Assembly: GCF_000412635.1 (NCBI RefSeq)
Contig: NZ_ASTG01000003.1
Location: forward strand, 62,001 to 126,000
Origin: Sphingobium bisphenolivorans
GTDB taxonomy: Bacteria; Pseudomonadota; Alphaproteobacteria; Sphingomonadales; Sphingomonadaceae
Direction: 5' to 3'
Length of the DNA: 64,000 nucleotides
The translations under genes were made by a program, and so were the position numbers. The notes under the pieces are model-generated. The model searched no databases. It was not told the DNA's origin and was given only the letters and a program-made list of their open reading frames with translations. This document shows, in pieces, positions 1 through 7,974 of the stretch; position 1 is the stretch's first letter, and each line of letters starts with the position of its first letter.

Positions 1-1380
1 CAGCAATGCCTGCTCCGCTGAGGAAATGAGCGCGGCCGGCTCGATCACGAGCATCGTGTCGGCGCCGGCGTCCTCCGGGCGTTGCAATGCATCACCGAAT
101 ATGCCCGCCGCCAGGCATTCGGGCACAGGTGCGGGGGCGAGGGCATGCCGGTCGGCTGCAATGATCGCCCGCGCATCGTCGACCAGGAAACCGATACGCT
201 GACCATCCGCGCGCAGCATGACCATGCGTTGCCGCCCGCCGCCGGCGGCGACTCCGGTCAGCCGGCGGACCTGGTCTATGACGGCGAGCGGCTTGCCATC
301 GGACGCGCTGAGGCCGAGCAGCCACTCGGGGGCGCCCGGTACTCGCGTCAGCCGGGCGGGGCAGGGGGCCACTGCCTCCACTGCCTCGACAGGAAAAGCG
401 AGATGATGCGGCCCGATCGCGACTGGCAGCAGGAAGACGCGCTCCGTTACGCCTGATGCCTGGTGGGATCCAACGTCGGCAGGAGCAGCGCTGGCGAGAA
501 GATGGCGTGTGCGTGGTTCGCTGAGCAACTGGTCGGCGGCCAGTATCGATATCAGCCTGCCGCCATCCTGGGGCCGATAAATGGCCCGGATGCGGGCCTC
601 CCCATCCTGTCTCAGGACGGTCGCTGGCACCGGATCGATGCGGACCGCGGGCGCCTGAAAAAGCGCATGGATACGATCCACCAGCAGCCCCAGCGCGTGA
701 CTGCCCATCGCGACCACGACGATCCGGCCATGTGAGTCCCCGGATGACACTGCGCGGGTCAGTCCCAGCAAAGCTGCCAGGGACAAGACACCCAAGGTCC
801 TGTCCCGCCAGGCGATCGTTCCGATGACTGCGGCATCGGCGCCCGGCAGGCGTGCGATCGCATCCGGTACGCGCAGAACCTCGACGACCTCTTCGACCGG
901 CAAGGCGAAATTCTGGTCGCCGACCGACATTTGCAGCAGGGCTACACGTTCGTCGGCCACCGCTGCCCGCTCAGCCGACTGGGCACGGGGTCCCGACCGG
1001 CGTGCGCTTACGCGCGGCGGAAAAGCTGCGGCGATCATCTGGTCGATCGGCAGGTCGGCAATGTCGTCCGCCGTCGCGGCAAGCCCCTTCGGCCCAGCTT
1101 GATCAAGCCGTTCGACGGCATCGACCGCCAGTGCTATCCGGTCGGCGCCTGCGAGGACCAACAATTGACGCGCGGTGTCCGTGTCATCCCCGTTAACCAG
1201 CGCCGCCGGGGAAAGGACCGCCAATGTCTCTCCCCGGACATTGCCAAGCCCCAGCAAGCCTGCGGGTGCCAGAGGAACCGGCGTCAGTCGAGGCAGCCGG
1301 GTCAGTTCCCGCACCCGCTCCGACGGCAGAGCGTAACGCCGCTTTCCGATCCGGAAGACGAGCCGGGGCGTCGCCGTCAT
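1..1380 (-). CDS. CheW-type chemotaxis scaffold with three tandem domains (partial, C-terminus outside window)
   Basis: An uninterrupted minus-strand frame of 460 codons starts with ATG at 1380 and is still open at base 1. It carries three CheW-like units, at about residues 6-120, 145-290 and 313-455. Each has the family pattern of a short 'F.IG...YALP...V.E' strand, a 'P..P....G...RG' segment and an 'LAVDAVE/LLVDRI/FLVDDA' strand. CheW proteins link receptors to the CheA kinase in the cytoplasm; a three-domain form is unusual and might bridge several receptors. The ATG overlaps the stop of the upstream receptor gene by four bases (ATGA), so the two are translationally coupled. The downstream partner genes lie outside the window. 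It could be part of a longer CheW fusion, but no CheA domain is visible here. Confidence 0.8.
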   Translation of the reverse strand, partial: MTATPRLVFRIGKRRYALPSERVRELTRLPRLTPVPLAPAGLLGLGNVRGETLAVLSPAALVNGDDTDTARQLLVLAGADRIALAVDAVERLDQAGPKGLAATADDIADLPIDQMIAAAFPPRVSARRSGPRAQSAERAAVADERVALLQMSVGDQNFALPVEEVVEVLRVPDAIARLPGADAAVIGTIAWRDRTLGVLSLAALLGLTRAVSSGDSHGRIVVVAMGSHALGLLVDRIHALFQAPAVRIDPVPATVLRQDGEARIRAIYRPQDGGRLISILAADQLLSEPRTRHLLASAAPADVGSHQASGVTERVFLLPVAIGPHHLAFPVEAVEAVAPCPARLTRVPGAPEWLLGLSASDGKPLAVIDQVRRLTGVAAGGGRQRMVMLRADGQRIGFLVDDARAIIAADRHALAPAPVPECLAAGIFGDALQRPEDAGADTMLVIEPAALISSAEQALL

Positions 1381-3344
1381 GCCCCCGGCTGCTCGGCGCG
1401 GACATGGAGCGACACGGCCAGCGACGCGATGTCTTCGATCGCGGCGGCGAGCAATTCGGTCCCCTTTGCCTGCTGATGAGCCGCAACGCCGGCCTCCCGG
1501 GCGGCCTCGGATGCCAGTTCGGCCGCCTTGGCGATCTGCTCGCAACCGGTTCTGACTTCGCTTGCCGCGCGCGCTATCGCTTCGGCGCCCTCCGCGATCG
1601 CGCCATTATCGGCACGCGTGGCGTCGAGGTCGGCGGCCATTTCGGCGAAGCGTGCGAGCAGGGCTTCGTTGCGCGCCGCCTCCGCCTCGCCTGCTGCGGC
1701 GATCTGATCGAGGTCACGCCGCGCCGACTGTATGCCGTCCTGGATGGCGCGCACCACATCCTTGCCGTCTTCGGCATTGCCGGCGAGGTTGCGCGCGAGC
1801 TTCCGAATGTCCGTCGTGACCGTGGCGAAGGCCTGCCCCGCCTCGCCGGCACGCGTCGCCTCCACAGCGCCGCTCACCCCCAGCATGTTGGTCTGAAGCG
1901 CGCCGAGCGCCAGCGCGTCGGCGATCTTTTCGGCACGGCGGGCCGTTTCACCCAGCGAAGCGAGCATGTCCAGCACCGCGCGCGTTTCCTCGACAGCATC
2001 GCCAACGCCCTTGATGAGAGCGCTGAGGGTCGCACTGCTCTCGCCCACTGTGTCGACAATGGCCGCGAGCCGTTCGAGGGCTACGGTGGCGCGAGCCTTG
2101 GCAACGTCCGCGCTGGTTTCGATCTGTCCCATGGCTGTGCTCGCCTGCAGCGTCGCCGCGCTTTGCAACTGCGCACCGCGGGCGATCTGCTCGATGGCGA
2201 TCTGGATCTGGCTGGACGCGCCCGAGAGCTCCTGGACGGTCGCGGACAATTGTTCGGCAGCGGCGGCCACCTGATCCACGGCGTGCGTTGCGGTGCCGCC
2301 GGCGCCCAAGCTGCCGCTCAGCTCCGCCAGCGCTTCCGCGGTCTGCTGGCTCTGCTCCAGCGACACGGCCTGCTGCTCGATCGCCTGCTGCGCCTCTGCC
2401 GCCGACGCCGACTGCTCTTCGGCGGCGGAAGCCACCTGTTCGGCGCCTCGCTCAGCCTCCGTCGCCGCAGCCTCCGCCTGCACGGCCGCGCTGGCAATCT
2501 CATGCGCGCCGCTCAACACCACGGCGAGAGCCGCGCGCGCCTCCTCAAAGGCGGTACTGATGCGGCTGCCACTCTGGGCCGCCTCGGCAGCGCGTTCGCT
2601 TGCCGAGCGGATGCGCGCGGCGACGGCGCGGACCTCCTCCGCGATCCTGGCGGCGAGCCTGCGGACATCGGCTGCGCTGGCTTCGGAGCTTTCGGCGAGT
2701 TCGCGCACCTCGTCCGCGACGATGCCGAAGCCCGTACCGCTTTCCCCGGCCCGGGTCGCCTCGATGGAGGCGTTCAGCGCCAGCATGCCCGTTTGCTCGG
2801 CGAGGTCACCCACCGTATCGCCGACCGTAGCTATGCGGGCAGCCGCGGTTTCAAGCTGCTCGATCGCTGCGACCGAACCGAGTTGCCGGCGCGCGTTCAA
2901 CTCGATGGCCGCCATGGAGGCCTCGATATGGCCGGCCATATCCGTGAAGGCGGTTTCCAGCCGCTCGGTCTGGCTGCGCGACGCGGCGGCGCGATTGCTG
3001 GCCGCGCGAAAATGCGCGCGAAGATGGCCGACCAGCCCCAGCGACTCCTGGGCGGCACCGGCGGCTTCTTCTGCGCCGCCGGCCATCTGCTCGATATTGA
3101 CCTGCAGCTCCGCCGCTGCGGATGCGGACTCGCCCAGGCCGCTAGCCAGCGCTTGCGTCGCCTGATCCAGCCGCTCCAGGGCATTGGCCGGCTTCTGCCT
3201 GGCGCGGGGCCGCCGACCCTTCGGTGGCTCCGCGATAGACGCAGGCAGGTTCGCGCCGTTCAGGCCTACCGGCTGGCTATCGGTTGCCTCGATCGGCTTG
3301 CCGGATAGGCGCTTGCCGAGCGCCGCCTTCTTCACCAGGGCCAT
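1377..3344 (-). CDS. Soluble methyl-accepting chemotaxis protein with two signalling hairpins
   Basis: This 655-residue protein starts at the ATG at 3344 behind a GAGAG Shine-Dalgarno. It has no hydrophobic stretch long enough for a membrane helix, so it should be cytoplasmic. Almost the whole chain is Ala/Glu-rich heptad coiled coil. The first hairpin tip, about residues 181-217, contains the family signature 'NASIEATRAGESG.GFGIVADEVRELA'. A second, weaker tip lies near residues 474-517 ('VSGAVEATRAGEAGQAFATVTTDIRKLA'), where the usual ADEVR is changed to TTDIR. The first tip should bind CheW/CheA. The N-terminal 60 residues are basic and proline-rich with no recognisable sensor domain. It is coupled to the triple-CheW gene downstream. 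The signal it senses cannot be told from sequence. Confidence 0.85.
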   Translation of the reverse strand: MALVKKAALGKRLSGKPIEATDSQPVGLNGANLPASIAEPPKGRRPRARQKPANALERLDQATQALASGLGESASAAAELQVNIEQMAGGAEEAAGAAQESLGLVGHLRAHFRAASNRAAASRSQTERLETAFTDMAGHIEASMAAIELNARRQLGSVAAIEQLETAAARIATVGDTVGDLAEQTGMLALNASIEATRAGESGTGFGIVADEVRELAESSEASAADVRRLAARIAEEVRAVAARIRSASERAAEAAQSGSRISTAFEEARAALAVVLSGAHEIASAAVQAEAAATEAERGAEQVASAAEEQSASAAEAQQAIEQQAVSLEQSQQTAEALAELSGSLGAGGTATHAVDQVAAAAEQLSATVQELSGASSQIQIAIEQIARGAQLQSAATLQASTAMGQIETSADVAKARATVALERLAAIVDTVGESSATLSALIKGVGDAVEETRAVLDMLASLGETARRAEKIADALALGALQTNMLGVSGAVEATRAGEAGQAFATVTTDIRKLARNLAGNAEDGKDVVRAIQDGIQSARRDLDQIAAAGEAEAARNEALLARFAEMAADLDATRADNGAIAEGAEAIARAASEVRTGCEQIAKAAELASEAAREAGVAAHQQAKGTELLAAAIEDIASLAVSLHVRAEQPGA

Positions 3345-3460
3345 CCATGACTCTCTTTTTCTATCACTATGATGACCCGGCATAGGCGAGGCGAGGGGTT
3401 GATGCTACCTCTGCTTGCAAGGCTGGGTTGGTGGACAAAGGCGATCGCATCGGCGCACGA

Positions 3461-3493
3461 AAAAGCGTCCCGCCTTGCCCCAGAAGGCGGGAC
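3461..3493 (-). terminator. Rho-independent terminator after the LysR gene
   Basis: A perfect 10-bp inverted repeat (GTCCCGCCTT at 3467-3476 with AAGGCGGGAC at 3484-3493) encloses a 7-base loop. On the minus strand the stem is followed by a short GCT and then a T run (3461-3464), as expected for an intrinsic terminator about 100 bases past the LysR stop at 3592. Confidence 0.7.
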
Positions 3494-3591
3494 GGGACGC
3501 TCCTACGGTCGCAGGCCGCCCCCGGGGAACCGTGCGCGGGCCGCGTCCACCCTTCTTAACTCACTGTTCTCGCTCGGGTTCCCTTTTTTCG

Positions 3592-4506
3592 TCAAGCGGA
3601 CAGCTGGGCCGATCCACGCTCCCACGGTGGGACGGGTGCGAACAGCCGCTTCAGGAAATCCACAAAGGCGGTGATGGCGAGCGGCGGGTTCTTTTGTGGC
3701 AACTGAACGGCGTAGAGGCAGACGTCCGTCGATCCCTCAAAATCCGGCAATATCTGCCGCACCGCGCCGCTTTCCAGCGCGTTGCTGACGTCCCAGACCG
3801 AACGGAGGGCAATGCCGACGCCTGTCATCGCCAATTCGCGCACCATCTCGCTGCTGTTGGTGCGGACATGGCTGCGCCCTTCGACTGTGGCACTGCCGAC
3901 AGGACCCATGAGCCGCCAAGGCATCTGCCCCTCTGCCGCCAAAAGCCGATGCCGGGCAAGATCGGCGATGCTGGCGGGCACCCCGAAGCGATCGAGATAG
4001 GAGGGTGCCGCACACAATATCCGCCGATTGTCGGCGAGCCGCATAGCATGCAGCCCCGGCCCCGGATCCGCGGTGATGCGGATGGCGAGATCAGCCCGTT
4101 TCGCGATCAGGTCGGCATATTCGTCCGAAAGGTCGATCTCTAGGTCGACCTTGGGATGCGCATCGAGGAAGCTTGCGAGATAGGGCGCGACATGCATACG
4201 GCCGAAAGAGGTGGGCGCGGTGATCCGCAAGGTGCCCGACGCCTCGGCGGACGCGCCGGACACCCTGCGCTCTGCCTCATCCAGCGCTGCCAGGATGAAG
4301 CGCAGATCTTCCCGCAGCCGCTCGCCCGTGGGGGTGAGCGACAGGCGGCGCGTCGTGCGATGGATGAGGCGTGCGCCCAGCCGATCCTCCAGCCGCACCA
4401 GCCGCTTCGAAACCATCGCAGGCGAGATATTCAGCCTGCGCCCCGCCGCGGCCATCCCGCCTTCATCGACGATGGTCGCAAACAACTCGTAATCGGGGTC
4501 CATCAT
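3592..4506 (-). CDS. LysR-family transcriptional regulator
   Basis: The 304-residue length is typical for LysR regulators. The N-terminal winged helix-turn-helix covers residues 1-65, with the family pattern 'F..IVDEGGMAAAGRRLNISPAMVSKRLVRLEDRLGARL.HRTTRR', followed by a linker helix and an effector-binding domain from about residue 90 ('GTLRITAPTSFGRMHVAPYL'). This subtype resembles the many orphan LysR proteins that act on a neighbouring divergent gene, but here no divergent gene adjoins it, so its target is unknown. Start could be 4506 or 4503 (two adjacent Met codons). It is probably transcribed alone, with its own terminator downstream. Confidence 0.9.
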   Translation of the reverse strand: MMDPDYELFATIVDEGGMAAAGRRLNISPAMVSKRLVRLEDRLGARLIHRTTRRLSLTPTGERLREDLRFILAALDEAERRVSGASAEASGTLRITAPTSFGRMHVAPYLASFLDAHPKVDLEIDLSDEYADLIAKRADLAIRITADPGPGLHAMRLADNRRILCAAPSYLDRFGVPASIADLARHRLLAAEGQMPWRLMGPVGSATVEGRSHVRTNSSEMVRELAMTGVGIALRSVWDVSNALESGAVRQILPDFEGSTDVCLYAVQLPQKNPPLAITAFVDFLKRLFAPVPPWERGSAQLSA

Positions 4507-4557
4507 TGTTTCACCGCAGGTAAGTCTGGCCTTCGATCATATTCTCTAGCGAAAAGA

Positions 4558-4587
4558 AACGGGCGGGTCGATGATGACCCGCCCGTT
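4558..4587 (-). terminator. Rho-independent terminator after the glycine-zipper gene
   Basis: A perfect 12-bp stem (4558-4569 with 4576-4587; core CGGGCGGGTC/GACCCGCCCG) and a 6-base loop lie 27 bases past the stop at 4615. On the minus strand it is followed by TTCTTTTC. A weaker T tract on the plus side means it might also work in the other direction. Confidence 0.75.
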
Positions 4588-4614
4588 TCATGGCTTGGCT
4601 GAAAGATGTGGGAA

Positions 4615-4956
4615 TCAGCAGCTGGAATTGCGGTCGATCGCCCGGCCAGCGAGCGCGCCCGCCCCGGCGCCGATGATGGTTCCCGGAGCCCGATCGCCGC
4701 GCGTGTCCACCGCACGTCCGAGAAGCGCGCCCGCCACACCGCCGAGCAGCAGGCCGGTGGTCCCGCCCGACTTGCGGCAGCGATAGCGATAGTCGTCGCG
4801 ATAGCCGCGCCGGTCGACATAGCGGGCGCGATCGTCATGACGTCCATGGCGATGCCAGCCTCGGCCCCCGTCATGGGCGAAGGACGTCGCCGGAACCATG
4901 GCGGTGACGGTTGAGGCGGCTAGCGCGATGGCGAGAATGGACTTGCGAATGGTCAT
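4615..4956 (-). CDS. Small secreted glycine-zipper protein
   Basis: A 113-residue protein with an N-terminal signal peptide (residues 1 to about 27, ending ATSFA) followed by a His/Arg/Tyr/Asp-rich segment and a C-terminal glycine zipper. The zipper has repeats of the kind 'GLLLGGVAGALLGRAVD' and 'GTIIGAGAGALAGRAID', as in the 17-kDa surface antigen/glycine-zipper 2TM families. Such proteins sit in or on the outer membrane or periplasmic face. The ATG at 4956 is chosen over upstream in-frame codons because GAGGAG sits correctly in front of it and the signal peptide begins there. A true intrinsic terminator follows. Specific function is unknown. Confidence 0.8.
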   Translation of the reverse strand: MTIRKSILAIALAASTVTAMVPATSFAHDGGRGWHRHGRHDDRARYVDRRGYRDDYRYRCRKSGGTTGLLLGGVAGALLGRAVDTRGDRAPGTIIGAGAGALAGRAIDRNSSC

Positions 4957-5075
4957 TGATGAACTCCTCGACCCGTTATGTTTCGTCTGTGACCACCTCT
5001 TTTCCACCCTTCTCCTAGCGGCAAGCTGAACCGCCATGTTATCAACGGTTAAGCTTTGCCGCATGCCCAAACCCG

Positions 5076-5585
5076 TCACGCTGCGGCTAACGCCTCCTCG
5101 ATCTGCGGGATGGTATGTCCAGTCAGGTCCTTGCTGACCTCACCCTTCAACCGGTCCACCACTTCCTTGTGATAATGTTTGCGCAGTTCGCCCAGTGTGC
5201 GGGGTGGCGCGACGACGATCAGCGACTCATAGGCGCCGGCCAGCGCCTGCTTGTTCAGAAGCTCGGCGATGCTTGTGGCGAACTGGTCTTCCTCCATCTG
5301 GTGATAGTCGGTTTCTTCCATGCTGCCCCGGGATGGCGCGAACTGCGCGCCGCCGCCGCGTGCATGCATCGATCCATTCTGCGCAGCCGCCGGTGCGCCG
5401 GGCCCCGATTGGGTGGATGACGATTGTCCGGCCCGGTCACTTTTCTGATCGGAGTCCTTGGGACTTTCGTGGATCTTGTGCTGCTCCACCTGAAGGTTCA
5501 GCAACTCGCCGTCGCCCTCATTTCTGAGCAGCAGCATCTTCCTGCCATCGGCAACCACGATCCTCGCGTTATGGGGAACCTGCAT
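5076..5585 (-). CDS. Host-attachment protein family (PF10116-like)
   Basis: A 169-residue soluble protein that begins 'MQVPHNARIVVADGRKMLLLRNEG' and ends with an 'LAGAYESLIVVAPPRTLGELR' strand-helix unit and a 'DLTGHTIPQIEEAL' tail. These are the conserved ends of the family first described as required for attachment to host cells in Agrobacterium; the fold is related to archaeal release-factor-like (eRF1) domains. The middle (about residues 40-85) is low-complexity Ser/Gln/Gly. The start at 5585 has AAGGAGAG in front. The gene is divergent from the EF-G-like gene, which is suggestive given the eRF1-like fold, but that link is only inference. Confidence 0.8.
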   Translation of the reverse strand: MQVPHNARIVVADGRKMLLLRNEGDGELLNLQVEQHKIHESPKDSDQKSDRAGQSSSTQSGPGAPAAAQNGSMHARGGGAQFAPSRGSMEETDYHQMEEDQFATSIAELLNKQALAGAYESLIVVAPPRTLGELRKHYHKEVVDRLKGEVSKDLTGHTIPQIEEALAAA

Positions 5586-5781
5586 CTTTTCTCTCCTTAT
5601 CCGCTTGCGTTCCAACGCGGCGCGGCGAGGTGCGTTGCGTGCCGAACCGGAAGTGATCGACAAATTTGCACTTGCGATCTTCCCCTTTGGAGCCCTTGCC
5701 TTTGAAACGAGATCGGGCGAACATCCACGTTCCAAACGGCCGTCTCCGCCAAGAGAGATCGGCGAGATGGAGGAGAGCGTG

Positions 5782-7806
5782 ATGGGCGGTAGCGACATGC
5801 GGGCCGTGGCACTCGTCGGCCCTGCTGGTGCGGGCAAGACCAGTCTGGCGGAGGCGATGCTGTTCATCGCCGGAGCCATTCCCCGACAAGGTTCGGTACA
5901 GGGGGCAAGCAGCGTGGGGGACGCCAGCGCCGAAGCGCGGGAGCGGGGCAGCTCGACCGAACTCAACCTCATGCATTTCGACTGGATGGGCGATGGCTTC
6001 ACGCTGATCGACATAGCGGGATCACCCGGCTTTTCGGCCGATGGGGAATTGGCGCTTGCCATTTGCGACCTTGCCATCGTCGTGGTCGATCCGGACCCCG
6101 CGCGCGCCGCGCTGGTCGAGCCGACGCTGCGGCGGCTGGAGCGGGCCGGCGTTCCGCACGCGCTGTTCGTCAACAAGATCGATCAGGCGCGGGGTAATAT
6201 CCAGCAGCTGCTGGAGGCGCTGGCGCCCATGAGCAATGCGGCGCTGGTCGCACGGCAAATCCCGATCCGGGCGGGCGAGCGGGTGGACGGTTTCGTCGAC
6301 CTTGCGCTGGAGCGGGCCTATCATTATGAGGCGGGGAAGCCCTCGCAGCAGATTGCGCTCGCCCCGGAATTGCAGGCGGATGAGCAGACTGCACGCTTTC
6401 ATATGCTGGAGCAGCTGGCGGACCATGACGACGCTTTGCTGGAACAGCTGCTCTCCGACGAACATCCAAGTCTGGACATGATCTTCGCCGATCTCGCGCG
6501 GGAGACGGCGAGCGGCCGGATCGTGCCGGTGCTGTTCGGATCGGCGCTGAACGGCTTTGGCATCAGGCGCCTCTTGAAGCTGCTGCGCCACGATGCGCCG
6601 CATCCTGCCGAAACAGCGGAGCGGCTGGGCGTGGAGGGTGCGGCCGGGTTGGTCTTCAAGATTTCTCATGCCGCGACCGTCGGGCGACTGGCGCTGGCGC
6701 GGCTGTTCGGCGGGTCGATGGCCGACGGCGCGGAACTGGTGAACGGCGACGGGCAGTCGGCGCGGGCTGGCGGGCTATTCGCGGTTCAGGGCGCCTCTAC
6801 CACGAAGATCGCTTCTGCCCCGGCGGGCGCTGTCGTCGGCATCGCCAAGATCGATGCGATTCAGCGGGGTCATGTGATCGGCATCGGAAAGAAGGCGGCA
6901 GCGCCCGGCTTCGATATCGAGCAGCCAGTGGCGAACTGTGCCGTCGCGATCGCGACCAAGGACCATAAGGACGAGGTGCGGCTGTCGGCCGCGCTCAACA
7001 AGCTGGCGGAGGAGGACCCCGGCCTGCGCTGGGATCAGGATGAAGCGTCGCGGGAAACGCTGCTGCACGGCATGAGCGACGAGCATCTGGCGGTCGCGAT
7101 CAACCGGCTGAAACGGCGTTATGGCGTGGCGGTATCGGTTCAGGCGCCGACTATTCCCTACAGGGAATCGATCCGCAAGCCGACGACCCAGCGCGGCCGG
7201 CACAAGAAGCAGTCGGGCGGTCACGGCCAATATGGCGACGTCGTGCTGGAGATCCGACCGCTCGACCGCGGCGAGGGTATCCAGTTTCAGGAGAAGATCA
7301 CCGGCGGTGCGGTGCCCAAGCAATGGATTCCCGCGGTGGAGAAGGGCGTGCATGACGCCGTGGCGAAGGGGCCGCTCGGCTTCCCCGTGGTCGATGTCGC
7401 GGCCGTGCTGGTCGATGGGTCCTTCCATAGCGTCGACAGTTCGGAACTCGCCTTCCGCACGGCGGCACGGATCGCCATGGCGGATGCGCTGGCGGGCGCC
7501 TCCCCCTATCTGCTGGAACCGGTCGCGCATGTGACGATCACCACGCCCGGCAACGCCACATCTCGCATCACCTCCGCCATATCCAGCCGGCGCGGCCAGA
7601 TGCTACGGATGAGCGCGCGGGAGGGTTGGTCGCATTGGGACGTGATCGAGGTGCTGCTGCCGGAGGCGGGATTGCACGGGCTGGAGGCGGAGGTCCGCTC
7701 GCTCAGCCAGGGCATGGCTCATTATGAGGCGCGGTTCGATCATCTGGCGGAGGTCAATCCGAAGCTGGCATCTTCGATCGTGCAGGCGGCGCATAGATCG
7801 GCATGA
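5782..7806 (+). CDS. EF-G-like translational GTPase lacking the catalytic histidine
   Basis: A 674-residue homologue of elongation factor G. Residues 12-20 form the P-loop (GPAGAGKTS), then DIAGSPG as the G3 motif and NKID as G4. EF-G domains III-V follow, including 'GGHGQYGDVVLEI' and the C-terminal 'GWSHWDVIEVLLPEAGLHGLEAEVRSLSQG'. In true EF-G the P-loop contains D-H-G-K and G3 is D-T-P-G-H; here the ribosome-activated histidine is Ser, so it is a paralogue rather than the housekeeping factor. Its role is not known; related EF-G-like proteins are suspected in recycling or stress. ATG 5782 has GGAGGA seven bases upstream; ATG 5767 is an alternative. No ribosomal genes adjoin it. Confidence 0.85.
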   Translation: MGGSDMRAVALVGPAGAGKTSLAEAMLFIAGAIPRQGSVQGASSVGDASAEARERGSSTELNLMHFDWMGDGFTLIDIAGSPGFSADGELALAICDLAIVVVDPDPARAALVEPTLRRLERAGVPHALFVNKIDQARGNIQQLLEALAPMSNAALVARQIPIRAGERVDGFVDLALERAYHYEAGKPSQQIALAPELQADEQTARFHMLEQLADHDDALLEQLLSDEHPSLDMIFADLARETASGRIVPVLFGSALNGFGIRRLLKLLRHDAPHPAETAERLGVEGAAGLVFKISHAATVGRLALARLFGGSMADGAELVNGDGQSARAGGLFAVQGASTTKIASAPAGAVVGIAKIDAIQRGHVIGIGKKAAAPGFDIEQPVANCAVAIATKDHKDEVRLSAALNKLAEEDPGLRWDQDEASRETLLHGMSDEHLAVAINRLKRRYGVAVSVQAPTIPYRESIRKPTTQRGRHKKQSGGHGQYGDVVLEIRPLDRGEGIQFQEKITGGAVPKQWIPAVEKGVHDAVAKGPLGFPVVDVAAVLVDGSFHSVDSSELAFRTAARIAMADALAGASPYLLEPVAHVTITTPGNATSRITSAISSRRGQMLRMSAREGWSHWDVIEVLLPEAGLHGLEAEVRSLSQGMAHYEARFDHLAEVNPKLASSIVQAAHRSA

Positions 7807-7974
7807 CATTGTAGAAAGTGTCGGGTCCTAAATGATTAAAGGGATAAACGACTTCATCTTTGCGTCGCGGCGCGAGAGTTTTCGCCCGGTTTATACTTTA
7901 GGGTCATGGGATTCCGGCGCTATTACATATATTATGCAATCAATAATGTGAGCAGCCGGAAGGGGGCGGGCGTC

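Noticed and set aside
1224..3308. Long plus-strand open frame of 694 codons
   Set aside because: It is antisense to the chemoreceptor gene; the protein is Arg/Gly/Leu-rich low complexity, typical of the mirror frame of Ala/Glu-rich GC-rich genes.
4990..5060. Sigma-54-type promoter before the glycine-zipper gene (TGGC...TTGC)
   Set aside because: The spacing between the two boxes is one base too long and no enhancer-binding protein gene is nearby.
5586..6176. Possible long N-terminal extension of the host-attachment gene
   Set aside because: The extension overlaps the EF-G-like gene in antisense and the proper ribosome site and family N-terminus lie at 5585.
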